Source: Cyanophora paradoxa (taxonomy: Eukaryota; Glaucocystophyceae; Cyanophorales; Cyanophoraceae). From it: 64,000 nucleotides of DNA. Of the stretch, positions 12,227-23,374 are shown piece by piece (the first letter of the stretch is position 1; the number at the start of each line of letters is the position of its first letter). Below the pieces are notes generated by a model. The model worked only from the letters and a program-made list of their open reading frames with translations. It did no database searches and was not told the DNA's origin. A program made the position numbers and the translations under genes. The DNA lies in NCBI GenBank assembly GCA_004431415.1, contig QPMI01000168.1, positions 162,477-226,476 of the forward strand, in the 5' to 3' direction.

Positions 12227-12791
12227 CTTCCTGCTATCCCGTCTGGATCTCGACTAGCACGAGCGCGCCGCCGTGAACTTGCGACCTCGGCGCTGAGCGC
12301 GGTGCTGGAGGCTGTCCGCCGCCTGCAGCGGCGCAAGGATGCCGTGCGCTTCGAGAGCAACGTGCCTGTGCGCCTGCGTCCCTGCTCGAAGTGCTTCTAC
12401 GGGTCGTCGCGCAGCTTGAGTCCCTTGTACCCTGGAGAAACCTGCGAGGCTGCATCCGGCGGGCGCGACAGCCACAGTGACAGCGAAATAGCGAGCGAGG
12501 AGAAGAAAGCGATCTGGTAAAGAGCTCTCGATCTGGTGCGCGACCCGAGCACGAGCAAAGCGGCGCGCAGTCGATAGCATCCGCGCAAGGCCGCTGGCGC
12601 GCTAGGAAGTGCAATCTAGAAGCGACGTGCACGTGCACGGAAGCTCTTAGCTACAGAGAGCTCGCGCGAGCCGCCTCCTGCCTCTCAGCGCGCCGCGAGT
12701 TTCTTCTCCGTTTGACGTCGCCTTCGCCCGAATAGATTTCTCGCGCGCCCTTGAATACATTCAGCCTGAGCGCCAAGCTCGAGGCGCAGGA
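12227..12791. other. Divergent intergenic region RPB7 / small gene
   Basis: 565 GC-rich bases between two divergent start codons. There is no TATA box or conserved exon that I can support. Confidence 0.4.
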
Positions 12792-13134
12792 ATGAACCGC
12801 GTCGTGCTCGCCAAGGCGCTCGCGCTCTTTGAGGACGTGCTGACCCGCAAGGTGAGCTGCAGTTCGTCAAGAATGCGATCTAGCTTACAGCGTTTGCAGC
12901 TTGTGGAGAGCCCAGCCTTCAGAAGCCTCGTTCATAAATCCAGCGCCAAGATGGAGGAGATAGCGGCTAAATCCGTGAAGGCACCACTGGAGGCACCTGG
13001 AGCCGCGCGGGTGGTGGATGCAGTTAAACAGGTTCGTTTAGCTCGATTGCCTGATCGCTTCATGGCTTCCACTGACACGCACCTTTTCCGTGAAACAGGA
13101 GTTAGAAAGGACGTTCAAGCGTAGAGGCCTGTAG
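12792..13134 (+). CDS. Small helical protein of unknown function
   Basis: Three exons join in frame. ATG 12792 gives MNRVVLAKALALFEDVLTRK. Intron 12852-12898 (GTGAGC to TTTGCAG) is followed by LVESPAFRSLVHKSSAKMEE and the sequence through VVDAVKQ. A second intron (about 13031-13099) leads to ELERTFKRRGL and a TAG at 13132-13134. The product is about 75 residues, basic, and probably all helical. I do not recognise the family. The last few codons and the stop lie inside the first bases of the dispersed repeat starting at 13120, so the repeat may have supplied the present C-terminus. Confidence 0.5.
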
Positions 13135-13294
13135 CTGGCCGCACCTCCCTTTCCCATCAGACGGGGCGCCCCTCCCCTCGGGGGCCCGCGCGGGTTACGC
13201 TCTTTATTTTCCCGAACAGCACGGGTGTCTGTTTTAAGCGAGGTGGAGTCCTGCTTGAGGCGTAGAAAGAGCAGGTTCGGTGGAAAGAGCGATT
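13120..13294 (+). repeat. Dispersed repeat, copy B (about 175 bp)
   Basis: Direct copy of the element at 4972-5145, starting CGTAGAGGCCTGTAG and including GGGTTACGCTCTTTATTTTC and CCCGAACAG. It overlaps the end of the small gene at 12792. The two copies differ at many positions, so they are not a recent duplication. Confidence 0.75.
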
Positions 13295-13671
13295 TTCCCT
13301 GTAACATTACTGTACAATCAAGACTGCAGAAGGCCTGCAGCTAGCGCTAGCGCGCTGTGAATCCAGATCTTCGGAAGGCCAACTTGGCAAATTGAATTAA
13401 ACAAGTTCAACCGTTGCCAAACTTGAAAGTTGCATTTGTGAGAGCTTACATTTGCTGAGTTGAGAGCAGTGGGCACCTAGAGTCACAGTCATGCTCTGTG
13501 ACGACAACCGGGGCCTGCATGCGCCGCCCAGGGCAGATCTCAATTGCAAAAAACGAAGTTCACTGCGTCAAGCTCCGCTTGAGCTTCCCCATGCATTGAC
13601 CACACCAACAAGTGTTCCGAATCCTAAAGTACCACTATACATATTCCTCAACAAGATGATTGGAAACATGG
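13295..13671. other. Intergenic, no gene seen
   Basis: This region holds a CAGCTAGCGCTAGCGCG palindromic word at about 13340 and an AT-richer stretch. There is nothing coding that I can support. Confidence 0.4.
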
Positions 13672-15778
13672 CTACGGGGACTGCAGAATGTGCTCCGTAG
13701 AGCGGCTAGGGGTGTCGAGGCCGAGAGCAGATAGAGAGAGCTGTGCAGCAAGTGCACGGGGGGCAGGAGATGCGCTGATGTCAGAGATGGAGGAGCTTTC
13801 CGATGGGGACAAAGGAGCATCCAGGGCGGAAGATGCATTTAGTGCTACCTGCCCGTTAAGTGGACCTGCTGCTGCAGCAAAAAGGATGCGGTGGTACGAT
13901 GCAACACGAGACTCTGCTTGAGCAATCTTTGCTCGAACAGCAGCAACCTCGGCCTCGTGACCCTCCTGCATCGCACCAAGCTGCAAAAATCTGGCTTAGA
14001 ATGGCCTAATGCTCAAGAGAAGCAGCAAGATCACCTCAGATTCCAGTTTTTGTGCCATGCGCTGGTTTGATTCAACTGCTGCAGCAAGTGCTAATCCACG
14101 CTCCTCTGCTGCCCGGAGCTCCATCTGAAAAGACATCATGCATGGGAGGGGAAAACATTCCCGAGACATTGAATGTCACCTGGGCCGAAGCCAGAGCTGC
14201 CTGAGCTGCTCGCAGTCGCTCCCCATGCTTCTCCTTTAGAGCAGTCGAGTTTCCCTGTCACAAGTGTTACAATGGCCAAATAGGCATCACTTGATTTCTA
14301 TATTGGACCTGGGCAGTCTTCAATCGGCGCTGGAGAAGTGCCTCTTCCGTTGACATTTCTGTCAAAGACCGCTCTTTCTGCAGAACAGCATCCTGTGCTT
14401 CTTTGACCTGTTTACCAACAGTTAGGCGAATCAAACAGTACTGTGATGTATAAGCACCTCTGCTGCAACACGTCGCCATTTCCCCATTTCTTCTTCACTT
14501 GTGCCAAGGAGCTTCATGCACTTCGCAACATCCTTTCGAGAGAAGAGTAAGCTAAAGCCACGAACCGGCAAGAGCTTAAGCATTCTTTGAACCTTCTCTA
14601 TCTTGGCCAGGGCCTCCAGGCGTGCTTGCAGGTCTCTGGCACGCTTGTCTGCCTCAGCTGTTGCTGTCCGCTCGGAATCCAGTGTGTTTGTCATGTCCTC
14701 CAGCGTCTGTTACCCCCTGTCAACTGACGTGCAACTGAATTGCCGGGAACACGAGGCACCTTTTTGAAGCGCTGTGGGCTTTGGACTATTTGAGAGCGCA
14801 TCTTGGAGGTTTCCTGCTTGGTGTTGACGATGGCGAATTTGCTGTTGCTCTGGAAAGAAACGCCGGATAAATCAGTCAAGTGCGAAGAACATGAATACTC
14901 TGAGACAGAAGGGCGCACGATCTTTTCGGCAAGCTCAGCAGTGGCCTGCTTCAATGTTTTGAGCTCCCCATTGAGGACTGCCTGCTCCCTGTTTGGATAC
15001 TTAGTATGCTTGTCAAGCCTCGTGAGAGGATGTGAGTGTTACCTATTCAGAGAATGAATTTCTGTCTCCATCGCTTGTGTTTCCTTCCGCAGACCGTCAA
15101 TTTGAGGCTCCTCTGCAGCCCTTGCTGCCCTGCCAGCAGGCGTCAGGCAAGTCACTCGAGATGACGTCGATCGCGAACTTTATTTTACTTATTTGAGTTT
15201 CGAGATCATTATTCTCCTGATCAAGACGCTGCCGGCGCGCAAACAAGTCGTCCTGAGCAAAGTGTCAGCTGTGAAACCCCGTCCAGGGAAGGCACGTACG
15301 GTTCTCTCGGTGAGCTCCTTGTACTTCTGCATGCGCTCTTCACGGAACTTTACGAAATTGATAATGGCGCTGAAGTTCCGCTGCGTGCGTGCGGGCTCCG
15401 GTTTGTGTATATCTCGAATGCTGAAGTCCCCGACCCCAACAACGGCCATAAGCTTCGCCCTGCGCCGCGCATCAGCCCGCAAACATGCGATGTGCACGGA
15501 GAAGCGGGTTCTCACAGCGCTCTCCAGAAGCCGATTTCGCCGACAGACTCCTCGTGCAGCTCGGGAAACTCGAAGCAATCAAGGCCCGCGAACTGGGCCT
15601 GCTGATACTCATCCCTTCTAGATCCAGTGAGGTACTCGATAAAATACTCGTACAGCGGCTTGACGCTCTCTGGCGTCGGTTTCTGGATGAGGTCGTCGGG
15701 CACGCCCTCGAAGTTCAGCTCCCGGAAGCACTGGATCAGCTCAACCGGCCTAAGAATCGGAAAGCTGTAGTGCGTCAT
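13672..15778 (-). CDS. NUF2: Kinetochore protein NUF2
   Basis: ATG 15778 opens MTHYSFPILRPVELIQCFREL, then the exon continues with DDLIQKPTPESVKPLYEYF, the calponin-homology-like microtubule-binding domain of Nuf2. The next exon (about 15310-15460) has VGDFSIRDIHKPEPARTQRN followed by FSAIINFVKFREERM, the conserved second half of the domain. The remaining exons down to TAG 13672-13674 are charged and coiled-coil (for example LQARLEALAKIEKVQ, TSEEEMGKWRRVAAEVL). NUF2 pairs with NDC80 in the outer kinetochore. About ten short introns are seen. The last exon is rich in A and S and may be a loose tail. Confidence 0.88.
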
Positions 15779-16087
15779 CGTGCGCCTAGCTACAGCTACG
15801 GTGTCCGCGCCAGGTCGCGCTGCGGTTGACGGAGCTGCGGTCCCTGAAGCGCGTGCTCTCTCTTGGAAAGGGAATCGAGTGCCGGGAACGGATCTCTACG
15901 CAGCGCCGTTCTTCGCGCTACCGCCGGCTACGCTTCGAGGAGCAGACCGTTTTTTGAACGCTTGCCCCCCTCCTGACTGCTGGGTACGCTCAGTCGGCAG
16001 GGGTACGCCGAGAGGTCGGCGCAACCGGCGCGCTCACAGAGCAGAGCCGCTAGTGCACGTTGGAGCCCTCAGAGAGAGTCTGTCACA
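15779..16087. promoter_or_regulatory. Divergent promoter region NUF2 / ZC3H15
   Basis: 309 bases separate two divergent ATGs. No TATA box is evident. Bidirectional promoter function is inferred from spacing only. Confidence 0.35.
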
Positions 16088-18246
16088 ATGCCTCCCAAAG
16101 ATGAGAAGAAGAAGCAGAAGGTCATCGAGGACAAGGTGCGCCGTGCGATGGAGAGCTGCGAGCGTCTGCTGGTTGCGAGTGGCAGCGCGCCGTCGCGCGG
16201 CGCACGCGCCGAGCGCTCCCTCCGCCGCGCATGACCGTCGCCGCGCAGACGTTCGGTATGAAGAACAAGAACAAAAGCAGCAAGGTCCAGAAGTTCATTC
16301 AAAACCTTCAGCAGCAAGCGAAGCCGGTGAGTCGCGGTGCAAGATCACGGGACCGCCGCCCAGAGCGCGCGGCGCAGCCCACTGACGCCTATCGTCGAGC
16401 GCAGCCTGTGCGCCGTGATCCGAATGCCCAGCCGTCGGTGAAGGACAAGAAGGAGGAGGAGAAGAAGCGTCAGCAGGAGCTCCTGATGCTCTTCAAGCCC
16501 GTCGTTGAGAAGCAGAAGATTCCTGCGCCAGGCTCGCACGGCGCTTTCGGGCGGCATGGCTTCGACCAATACGCGATCCGCTGACGGCGCCCCAGGCGAG
16601 GATCCGAAGGGTATCATCTGCCAGTTCTTCAAGCAGGGCCAGTGTCAGAAAGGCAGCAAGTGCAAGTTCAGCCACGATCTCGCGGTCGAACGCAAGGGCG
16701 CCAAGATCGACGTATATACCGATAGGCGTGATGCGAAGGGTTTGCCCGCTTCATTATCGCCTTGCGAAGCGCCTCTCGCTAAACGGGGTCTGAAGATGAG
16801 ACGATGGAGCAGTGGACGGACGAGAAACTCCGGGAAGTCGTCGATTCCAAGCAGGGTTCCGAGAACAAGAACCTGCCGACCGCGATTGTTCGTACCGTCC
16901 CGCGCAGCTTGCGCGAAATGCCAGGCTGATCAATTTCCTTCCCTGCGCAGATCTGCAAGTTCTTCCTTCAGGCCATCGAGGACAAGAAGTATGGCTGGTT
17001 CTGGGAGTGTCCAAATGGGCCGAAGTGCCAGTACAGGTCAGGGAGATTCCATTCTCGTCCCTCCCGGTTTGTTTTTTGACAACTTTTCATGCAGGCATGC
17101 ACTGCCGCCTGGGTATGTGCTGAAGTCAAAGGATGCCGCAAAGGAGGACGACGAGGATGATGGCTTGACCCTTGATGAGCTGATCGAGGAGGAGGTGCCT
17201 CTTGTACTGGCTGTGCGCCATTATTCTACTCACCTCCATGTTTGTCCGCGTAGAGGAAGAAGGTTGTTGGCAAAACGTGCGACTCCTTCGAATCTAGACC
17301 GCTTTAAGATTGCCTAACGAGTCGTGCAGGCCTGTGACGTGGGAGACTTTCAAGAAGTGGAAAGAGGAGAAGGAGGCACGCAAGAAGGAGACAGCCGAGA
17401 AGGAGGCGCAGGAGAAGAAGGAGGGCAAGCGCCAGGTACGCTTTCGCATGAAGACATCGACACATGCCTCCAACACTCTGCCAGATGACTGGGCGCGATC
17501 TGTTCGTCTTTAATCCCGAAATGTTCGTTGATGACGACGAGGCCGCCGAGGACGTAAGTAGTTCAACATTAAAGGCGCTTATGTGTTTTACTAATGGTCA
17601 CTTTGCAGTATGAGCGCGATGAGGATGCTGATGCAAGGAACTACGCAAGTGTTCCGGACATCTCGGCGGTGTGGCAGGTCCTGTGTGCTGCATCTGGATT
17701 CTCGCGACTCAATTCCGCACCCCAGAGACCCACGGACTACGGCCGTGAAGATGCAGAGCCGGAGCAGGAGGCAGGACCGAGTACTTCTAGTGGTGCTGGG
17801 CCATCCAGGAGCAAAGGGAAAGGCCCCTTGGACCCGGTTCTGGCTGTGGACGAGTCGCTGTTTGAGGTGTGTGCCTTCGAAGGGGTGTGAAGGGCGATAA
17901 TGCTTTCGGAATTGGCAACATGATGATACCTCTTTTACATTCAAGTAAATCGGCATCGTCTGATTTACCATGCTGTGAAATGGTTTCTGATCTTGCCAAT
18001 TACATCTCAACTGTCAAGCGATGTGATGATGAATTATTTAAAACCTGTAAATCGGCATCGTCTGAGTTTTCTGCTGAGATTTGGTTTCTGATACGCTTGA
18101 CATTTTCGCCCCTATTCTACAGTGTGATTTCTGCTGCTTTTTCCGCCCTCGTGCTCACATCAATTCTCGTCGAGCAGGGAGCAGACGAGGGTGATCTGGA
18201 AGCCGAGGATGTGGATGACGACGGGGGAGAGGGGGATCCTGGGTGA
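16088..18246 (+). CDS. ZC3H15: CCCH zinc-finger protein ZC3H15 (DFRP1)-like
   Basis: ATG 16088 gives [16 protein letters not shown], spliced to [19 protein letters not shown], which is the signature N-terminus of the family. Then come [12 protein letters not shown], the first CCCH finger ([19 protein letters not shown], 16617-16673), VYTDRRDAK, and a second finger with [20 protein letters not shown] and CQYRH split by an intron at about 17037-17093. These are followed by LPPGYVLK, an acidic [24 protein letters not shown], an acidic-basic helix and a C-terminal exon ending in acidic residues with TGA at 18244-18246. In animals this protein stabilises the GTPase DRG1 and associates with ribosomes. 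There are about eight introns. The intron at about 17866-18177 contains an internal direct repeat. Confidence 0.88.
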
Positions 18247-18907
18247 GAGCACCCTCTTTTTGTTTCTATGTGCTGCTGAGTTTCCACCGTGGCACTAGGG
18301 ACGGTGAGGAAGAGGACGATTGAGTCTTGTGTGTCGATGATTCTCTCAGGTAGTAATTCTGTAGTTGTTTCAAGTCCAATCTCACTCCAGCTCGTTGCAT
18401 CTTTGCTCAATCAAAGAACTTGAAGAGCTCAGCGGAAGAGCTTTCACCGACCCCCCCCCCCCCCCCCCCCCCCAAAAAAAAACCCATAACCCAACCCACA
18501 CGTGCTAGCGACATAACCCACAGTGCCCATATGCATACCCGATGGCGCAAGCGCTATCGTTGGCTTCGAAATTTCGTCACTGAGTCAGAGAGAGCTCGAG
18601 AGAAAGCATCATGGAGGGGAAGAACTGCGAGGGGGGTACGCGCCCGAAGTCTAGAGACGCCCCGCAGTTAGTCGCGGGCGAGCTAGAACAGCGCCAGAGA
18701 AGTTCGCGGTGTTGATACGAAGCAAGCGAAGACCGGAAATCGACGGCGGATCCGGGAGACGCGCCGCTGACCTTTCGGGCCGGAGGGGTTTCTGGGACGC
18801 ATCGCCCAGAAAGCGCTCGGGCGGCCGGCCGACCTGAGCCACGAGATTGATAGCGCTCTGGTGCATGCTTTAGCCTCGTCGGGGCCGGCCCGCACGTTCT
18901 GTCCGCG
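18247..18907. other. Intergenic / promoter region with poly-C/poly-A tract
   Basis: A run of about 22 C followed by 9 A lies at 18452-18482. The remainder is GC-rich and lies upstream of the PP2C start. No exon is supported. Confidence 0.4.
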
Positions 18908-20472
18908 ATGTTCAAGGCGCTCTTCAGTAAGCCGTGATCTCAGACGCCGCACCGCTCCAGCTGACACCGTGCGCTCGCTACAGAATCTTCGGCAAAGCCG
19001 CAAGGGGTTCGGGGGCCTCAAAAGCACCTGGAGCATGCAGTCGTGGCGCTGCAGGGACCTGTGCGTCCCTTCGCGCGGCCCGGCTAAACCGGCATTGACT
19101 CCCGCGCAGCGCCCGACAATGGAGGACAGGCACACGATCATGCTAAATGTGAACGCTGGTGCATACGGGGGCGACTGCGGCTTCTTTGGCGTTTTCGACG
19201 GGCACGGAGGCGTAGAGGTGCTCAGAATTGATCTTGCGCGCGTTGAGGGGGGCGGGGCGCAAGCCTTGCGACAACACTCATTCATACGGCGCATGTCTAA
19301 ACCGCGTATTGCTTCGCAGGCGGCAGACTACTGCGCGAAGTCACTGTGCACGGCGATTGTCAGCAACAAAAACTTCCCGGCAAACATCTCCGAGGCTATG
19401 AAGGAGGGGTTCCGGCAGCTCGACGACGACCTCCTCAAGCAGTCGGAAACGATCAACGGGGCGTCCGGCTCGACCGCGACGATCGCGCTTATCACAGACG
19501 GCATTATCTACGTGGTGCGTGCGCGGTTGCGCTCGCACCTCTGCGCGCAGCATATCGCTTAATTCAGTTTTTTCCTCAACAGGGCAACGTAGGAGATAGC
19601 CGCTGCGTGCTTTCGCGCGGAGGGCGCGCCGTTGAGCTGTCGACAGACCACACACCTTTTCGGCCGGACGAGTACACGCGCATCAAGAAAGCAGGTGCGG
19701 GGCCGTGTGCTATACAAGAAATTTGTTTTTTGATCGTTGTTCCAGGCGGCTGGGTCGACGAGTCCGGATACCTGAACGGCTATATTTCCATGTCGCGTGC
19801 GATGGGCGACGCGGATTTTAAACAGTGCTTCCGGTTGCTGTTCCCGGGGCACACCTTCACAGGCCCCCTCCTCATCTCGGAACCCGAGGTCGGCCTTCTG
19901 CTTGCCGCTACGTACACGGAAGTCGCGGGACTCACCTCCGGGTCGCAGATCCACGAGGAGCGCCTCACAGACGAGGACGATTTCCTGATCCTCGCGTGCG
20001 ACGGTCTGTGGAAGCGCTTGACCAGCAAAAAGGCGGTCAAGGTCGTGCGGAAGGCGCTTCTGGAGAGCCCCGACGTGCAGCGCGCGGCGGACAAGCTCGT
20101 GCAGGAGGCGATCGATTTGCGCACGACGGACAACGTGACGGCGATCGTCATCATGCTGCAGCGGCCGCAGTGGATGAAGAGCGACGCAAGCATCTCTGGC
20201 GGCAGTGCGCTTGCAGCCGCCCGCGCTGCTTCGTCCGCCGGTGCCCTCCGTCAAATTCCCCGCTCCCCGTTTCCTTTCGAAAACTGATCACGGTTGCCCT
20301 GCCACGTCCAGGCGACCGGGACGGCGACTCGTCCGCAGAAAATTCTAGACATGGTTCCATGGGGTCTCAGTTTGGGCAGCTATCCATATCAACGCCTACG
20401 CAAGGACACAACTCTGCAGATCCGTCGCCCAAGCCGGCCAAAAAGGGCTTCTTCTCATTCGGCTCAGGATAG
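18908..20472 (+). CDS. PP2C-family (PPM) Ser/Thr protein phosphatase
   Basis: ATG 18908 starts MFKALF, spliced over short introns to QKHLEHA and then RPTMEDRH. The core PPM motifs follow in order: FGVFDGHGGVE (about 19190-19217), SGSTATIALI (19468-19497), GNVGDSRCVLSRGG (19582-19623), STDHTPFRPDEYTRI, GWVDESGYLNGYISMSRAMGD (19747-19809), ISEPE, DEDDFLILACDGLWKRLT (19973-20026) and DNVTAIVIML (20131-20160). The metal-binding Asp residues of DGHGG, ACDGLW and DNVT are all present, so it should be active. The tail carries S/T-rich sequence and ends KKGFFSFGSG with TAG at 20470-20472. It dephosphorylates phospho-Ser/Thr in a Mg/Mn-dependent way. The substrate is unknown. Exon edges around 19820-19940 are ambiguous. 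Confidence 0.88.
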
Positions 20473-21399
20473 AGTTTGATATTTTGATAGCATTTGGACC
20501 CGAATTCGAATTCAGCAGTAGGCGGTACGATGACAGCGTTAGCCTATAGCTAGCTTAATATGATAGCAGTTGTTTCATGTAGCTCCCAGCCCCGCGCATG
20601 CTAGCGCTGCGGCTGCATTGCTTTCATCCTTTCGAATTTTGTTTTTCGCAGATCTAGAAGCGTTTTTCCCATGCATTGTTCTTGGTTCTCATGTGAACCA
20701 TCGAATGTGATGCAGCCGCTGAGCACTGCGGCATTTTCCAGTCTTCCGAGTCTGGCATATGCCACTGCAAGTATGTCAAAGTGTTGTCATCGCCAAGTCG
20801 ATGCCAACGGAAGGTGACCGGTCCCGGGAAACCAGTCTTGAACTTTTTTCCACTGCGCCACATGCTCTAGATCTCCGGATCCGGTCCACCCTCCTCCGGT
20901 CCGCCCAATTGCAAGCCTTTGAAGAGATTCGAAATCCCGGGCTCGCCGGGGGGGGCGCGCCCTTCCGATCCGAAGTTCGTGCATGGCCATCATGGCATCG
21001 CCATGGGCGCACTGCGGCATCCCGGGCCTCTCCTGCGCTCCGGCCCGGCGGTCCCGCCGCCCGGCGGCCGATACCGCCGCCGATGCATATGCATATGCCG
21101 ACGCCCATCTGCCGCAGTGCAGAGCCTCGTGCACTGGGCCACCCGCTGTACCTGCTGCCGCCGGCGCGGGTGCGCTGCAGCTGGGAGACGCTACCCGCTG
21201 ACGTCCGGGGTCTTACCGAGGCCCTCCTGCGGAGGCAGCTGGCCCCTTCCTCTCGCAGGCTGATACGGCCCCGGAATACAATGAACCCTGACAAGACCAG
21301 AAAATATATTACGAACTAATTCAGCTAATGGGAAAACCATGTGCAAGCGATCATTACCTACGATTACATAATTCAAGACACTACAGTGAAGGAGCACTC
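20473..21399. other. Intergenic between convergent genes
   Basis: About 930 bases between the PP2C stop and the stop of the membrane-protein gene. Long open frames here have GC-driven composition and no recognisable motif. Short words such as TGCATATGCATATG occur at about 21085. I see no supported gene. Confidence 0.4.
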
Positions 21400-22956
21400 T
21401 TAGTAGCTTTCTTCGCCGATCTTGACGTCGGTGATGGCGGGCGGCGGCGGCATGGACATGGACATGCTGGTCGCCGACTCGAGGTTCTTGCCCTGGCTCT
21501 TCGCAGTCCAGCCGAGGACGGCAGCGTAGATGAAGCAGAAGATCCACTGGAGGATCGTGATGACCGCCATGCCGTACTCGAGGGGAGCGAGGCGCACTTC
21601 GCTGTCGCCCTTCTCGATGGTGCCCACTTCCTCAACGTACTTTGTGTATACGTCAGAGAACTGAGCGAGGATGGCTGGGTCGTTCAGATAAGAAGTTTGA
21701 GAGGGAAAGACTTCAGTCCAGACTGCAGCGCCAAGGATTTGCGCATTGCGCGTGTTGAACTGGATCATGTCCTCCTTCGTGACTCGGACGTTGACCTTGC
21801 GGGCGTACTGCAGGAGCCGGCACGCGAATCCGAACTGGATGGTGTTGAGGGCGAAGACGATGCAGGTGAAGACGAGGAAGACGTTCCAGCTAGCCCTCAG
21901 CGCCCGCGACTTGACGCTGAAGTACACGGCAAAGAGCGCGTAAACCATGGTCACCGGGCCTGGGCAGGGTTCAGTCGAGGACGACAACGGAGGGACAAAA
22001 CAAACAGTTCACCAGCGGGGAAGGCGGCCAGGAAGAGGGTGAAAGTCTGGAGCATGGGCCCCGCAGAAAGGAGCGTGCTGACGATGTACGAGCGCGGGTT
22101 CGGGATCTTGATGTCCTTGTAGCCCGCAGTCAGGAAAGGGGCGTTTTCGAATGAGGCGGACGTCAAGCCCAGCTTGCTTCCGACGTCCAGCACTCTGGCT
22201 AGCATGACCTGCCAAGAGGGCGATAAGGAAATAGGAAAGAGGAAAGAACTCTGGGCTGCTCGCAAGTGGGGCTTGAAGGTTTCTAGAACAGATCTGAAAT
22301 AGGATCTAGAAGTCGCTCACCCGGCCCAGGACATCGTCCTCGTCGTCACGGGGGAACATCTGGGAGACGGTGCCCTGCCGAGAGACTGTGAGCGAGGCGA
22401 CGCGAGGTGACGGAAAGGACGCACTGGCCCTGCGCCGTTGTACATCGCAGCGATACGAAGCTGGTCATCTTGATTCACTCCAGACAGGTACGTGGCTGCG
22501 CGAGAGCAGAACATGCTAAGAAAAAGGACTGTAACAGCAGGGGGGAAGCGAGCGACGGGGCGCAGGCCGGAAGCCACACCGTAGTCAAAGCCGCCCTCTG
22601 TGTCGAATGTCAGGCCGAGGGGACGATAGCAAAAGGACGCAGTGCTCACCCCAGTAATCGATATAGCGGTAGGTACAGATGAGGTGCACTGCGAACGATG
22701 GACTGGGATGAGACCGACCCAGACCTGACATGCGAGCCGGAGCGCACCGATGGTGCACATCAGCAGAAACACCGCCGGGACTGCGAGGAGCACGGGCATT
22801 AGCTTTGCCCTAGCTCAAACGAGCGGGCACGTCGATAGAGCGTACTCATAAGCCTGCAGTATTCAAGACAGAAATAAGGTCAGCCGGGCACACGCTGCAC
22901 GAAATCCGGGCTGCCAACAACTTCGCACCAGAAAGAACGCTTGTTCCCGTTCGCCA
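21400..22956 (-). CDS. Multi-pass membrane protein, unknown family
   Basis: The clearest exon (about 21959-21400) has hydrophobic segments (VYALFAVYFSV; WNVFLVFTCIVFALNTIQFGF), a polar loop of about 85 residues, a third segment (YGMAVITILQWIFCFIYAAVLGW) and a short tail with SMSMSMPPPP, ending GEESY and TAA at 21400-21402. Upstream exons (about 22215-22010 and 22798-22700) add hydrophobic stretches such as VLLAVPAVFLLMCTIGALRLA. ATG 22956 (MANGNKRSFWCE) is the likely start, but exon joins between 22300 and 22956 are uncertain. At least four membrane segments are visible. I do not recognise the family. A MARVEL- or tetraspan-like fold is possible, with no diagnostic motif. Confidence 0.55.
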
Positions 22957-23374
22957 TGGCTGCAGCGCCCTGCGGAGCGTTCGTTCTGTCAGCCGGGCTG
23001 TCCTATACTTGAGATCGTCCATATGGGCCGTCGGCGGCGGGCAACGAGCAGCCGGCCTCTATGGACTCGCTGGCCGTATAACGCTGTCTGGAAACCCACT
23101 TCATTGGTGGCTAATGACATTGATCGAGGTCGGTAAAGGCAGCCGAGCCGACCGACCGACTGTTCTTCGGAGGGTAATGCGGCTAGGAGTCCTTAACGGC
23201 GGCGGGAGTCCGCCGGTGATGGGGGCTCCGGCGAAGAGAACTAGCTAGATTCGAGAGCTGCCCTGAGGCGTCGGCGCACAGGGGCGGCACGAACCGGGAG
23301 AGACTACTAGTCTACTACCGGCTGGGGGGTACAGCCGATCTTCAGCTTGCCAGCCTCCGGCCTCCGTCTCCGCC
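22957..23374. promoter_or_regulatory. Divergent promoter region, membrane protein / reticulon
   Basis: About 420 bases between two divergent starts. There is no clear core promoter element. Confidence 0.35.
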
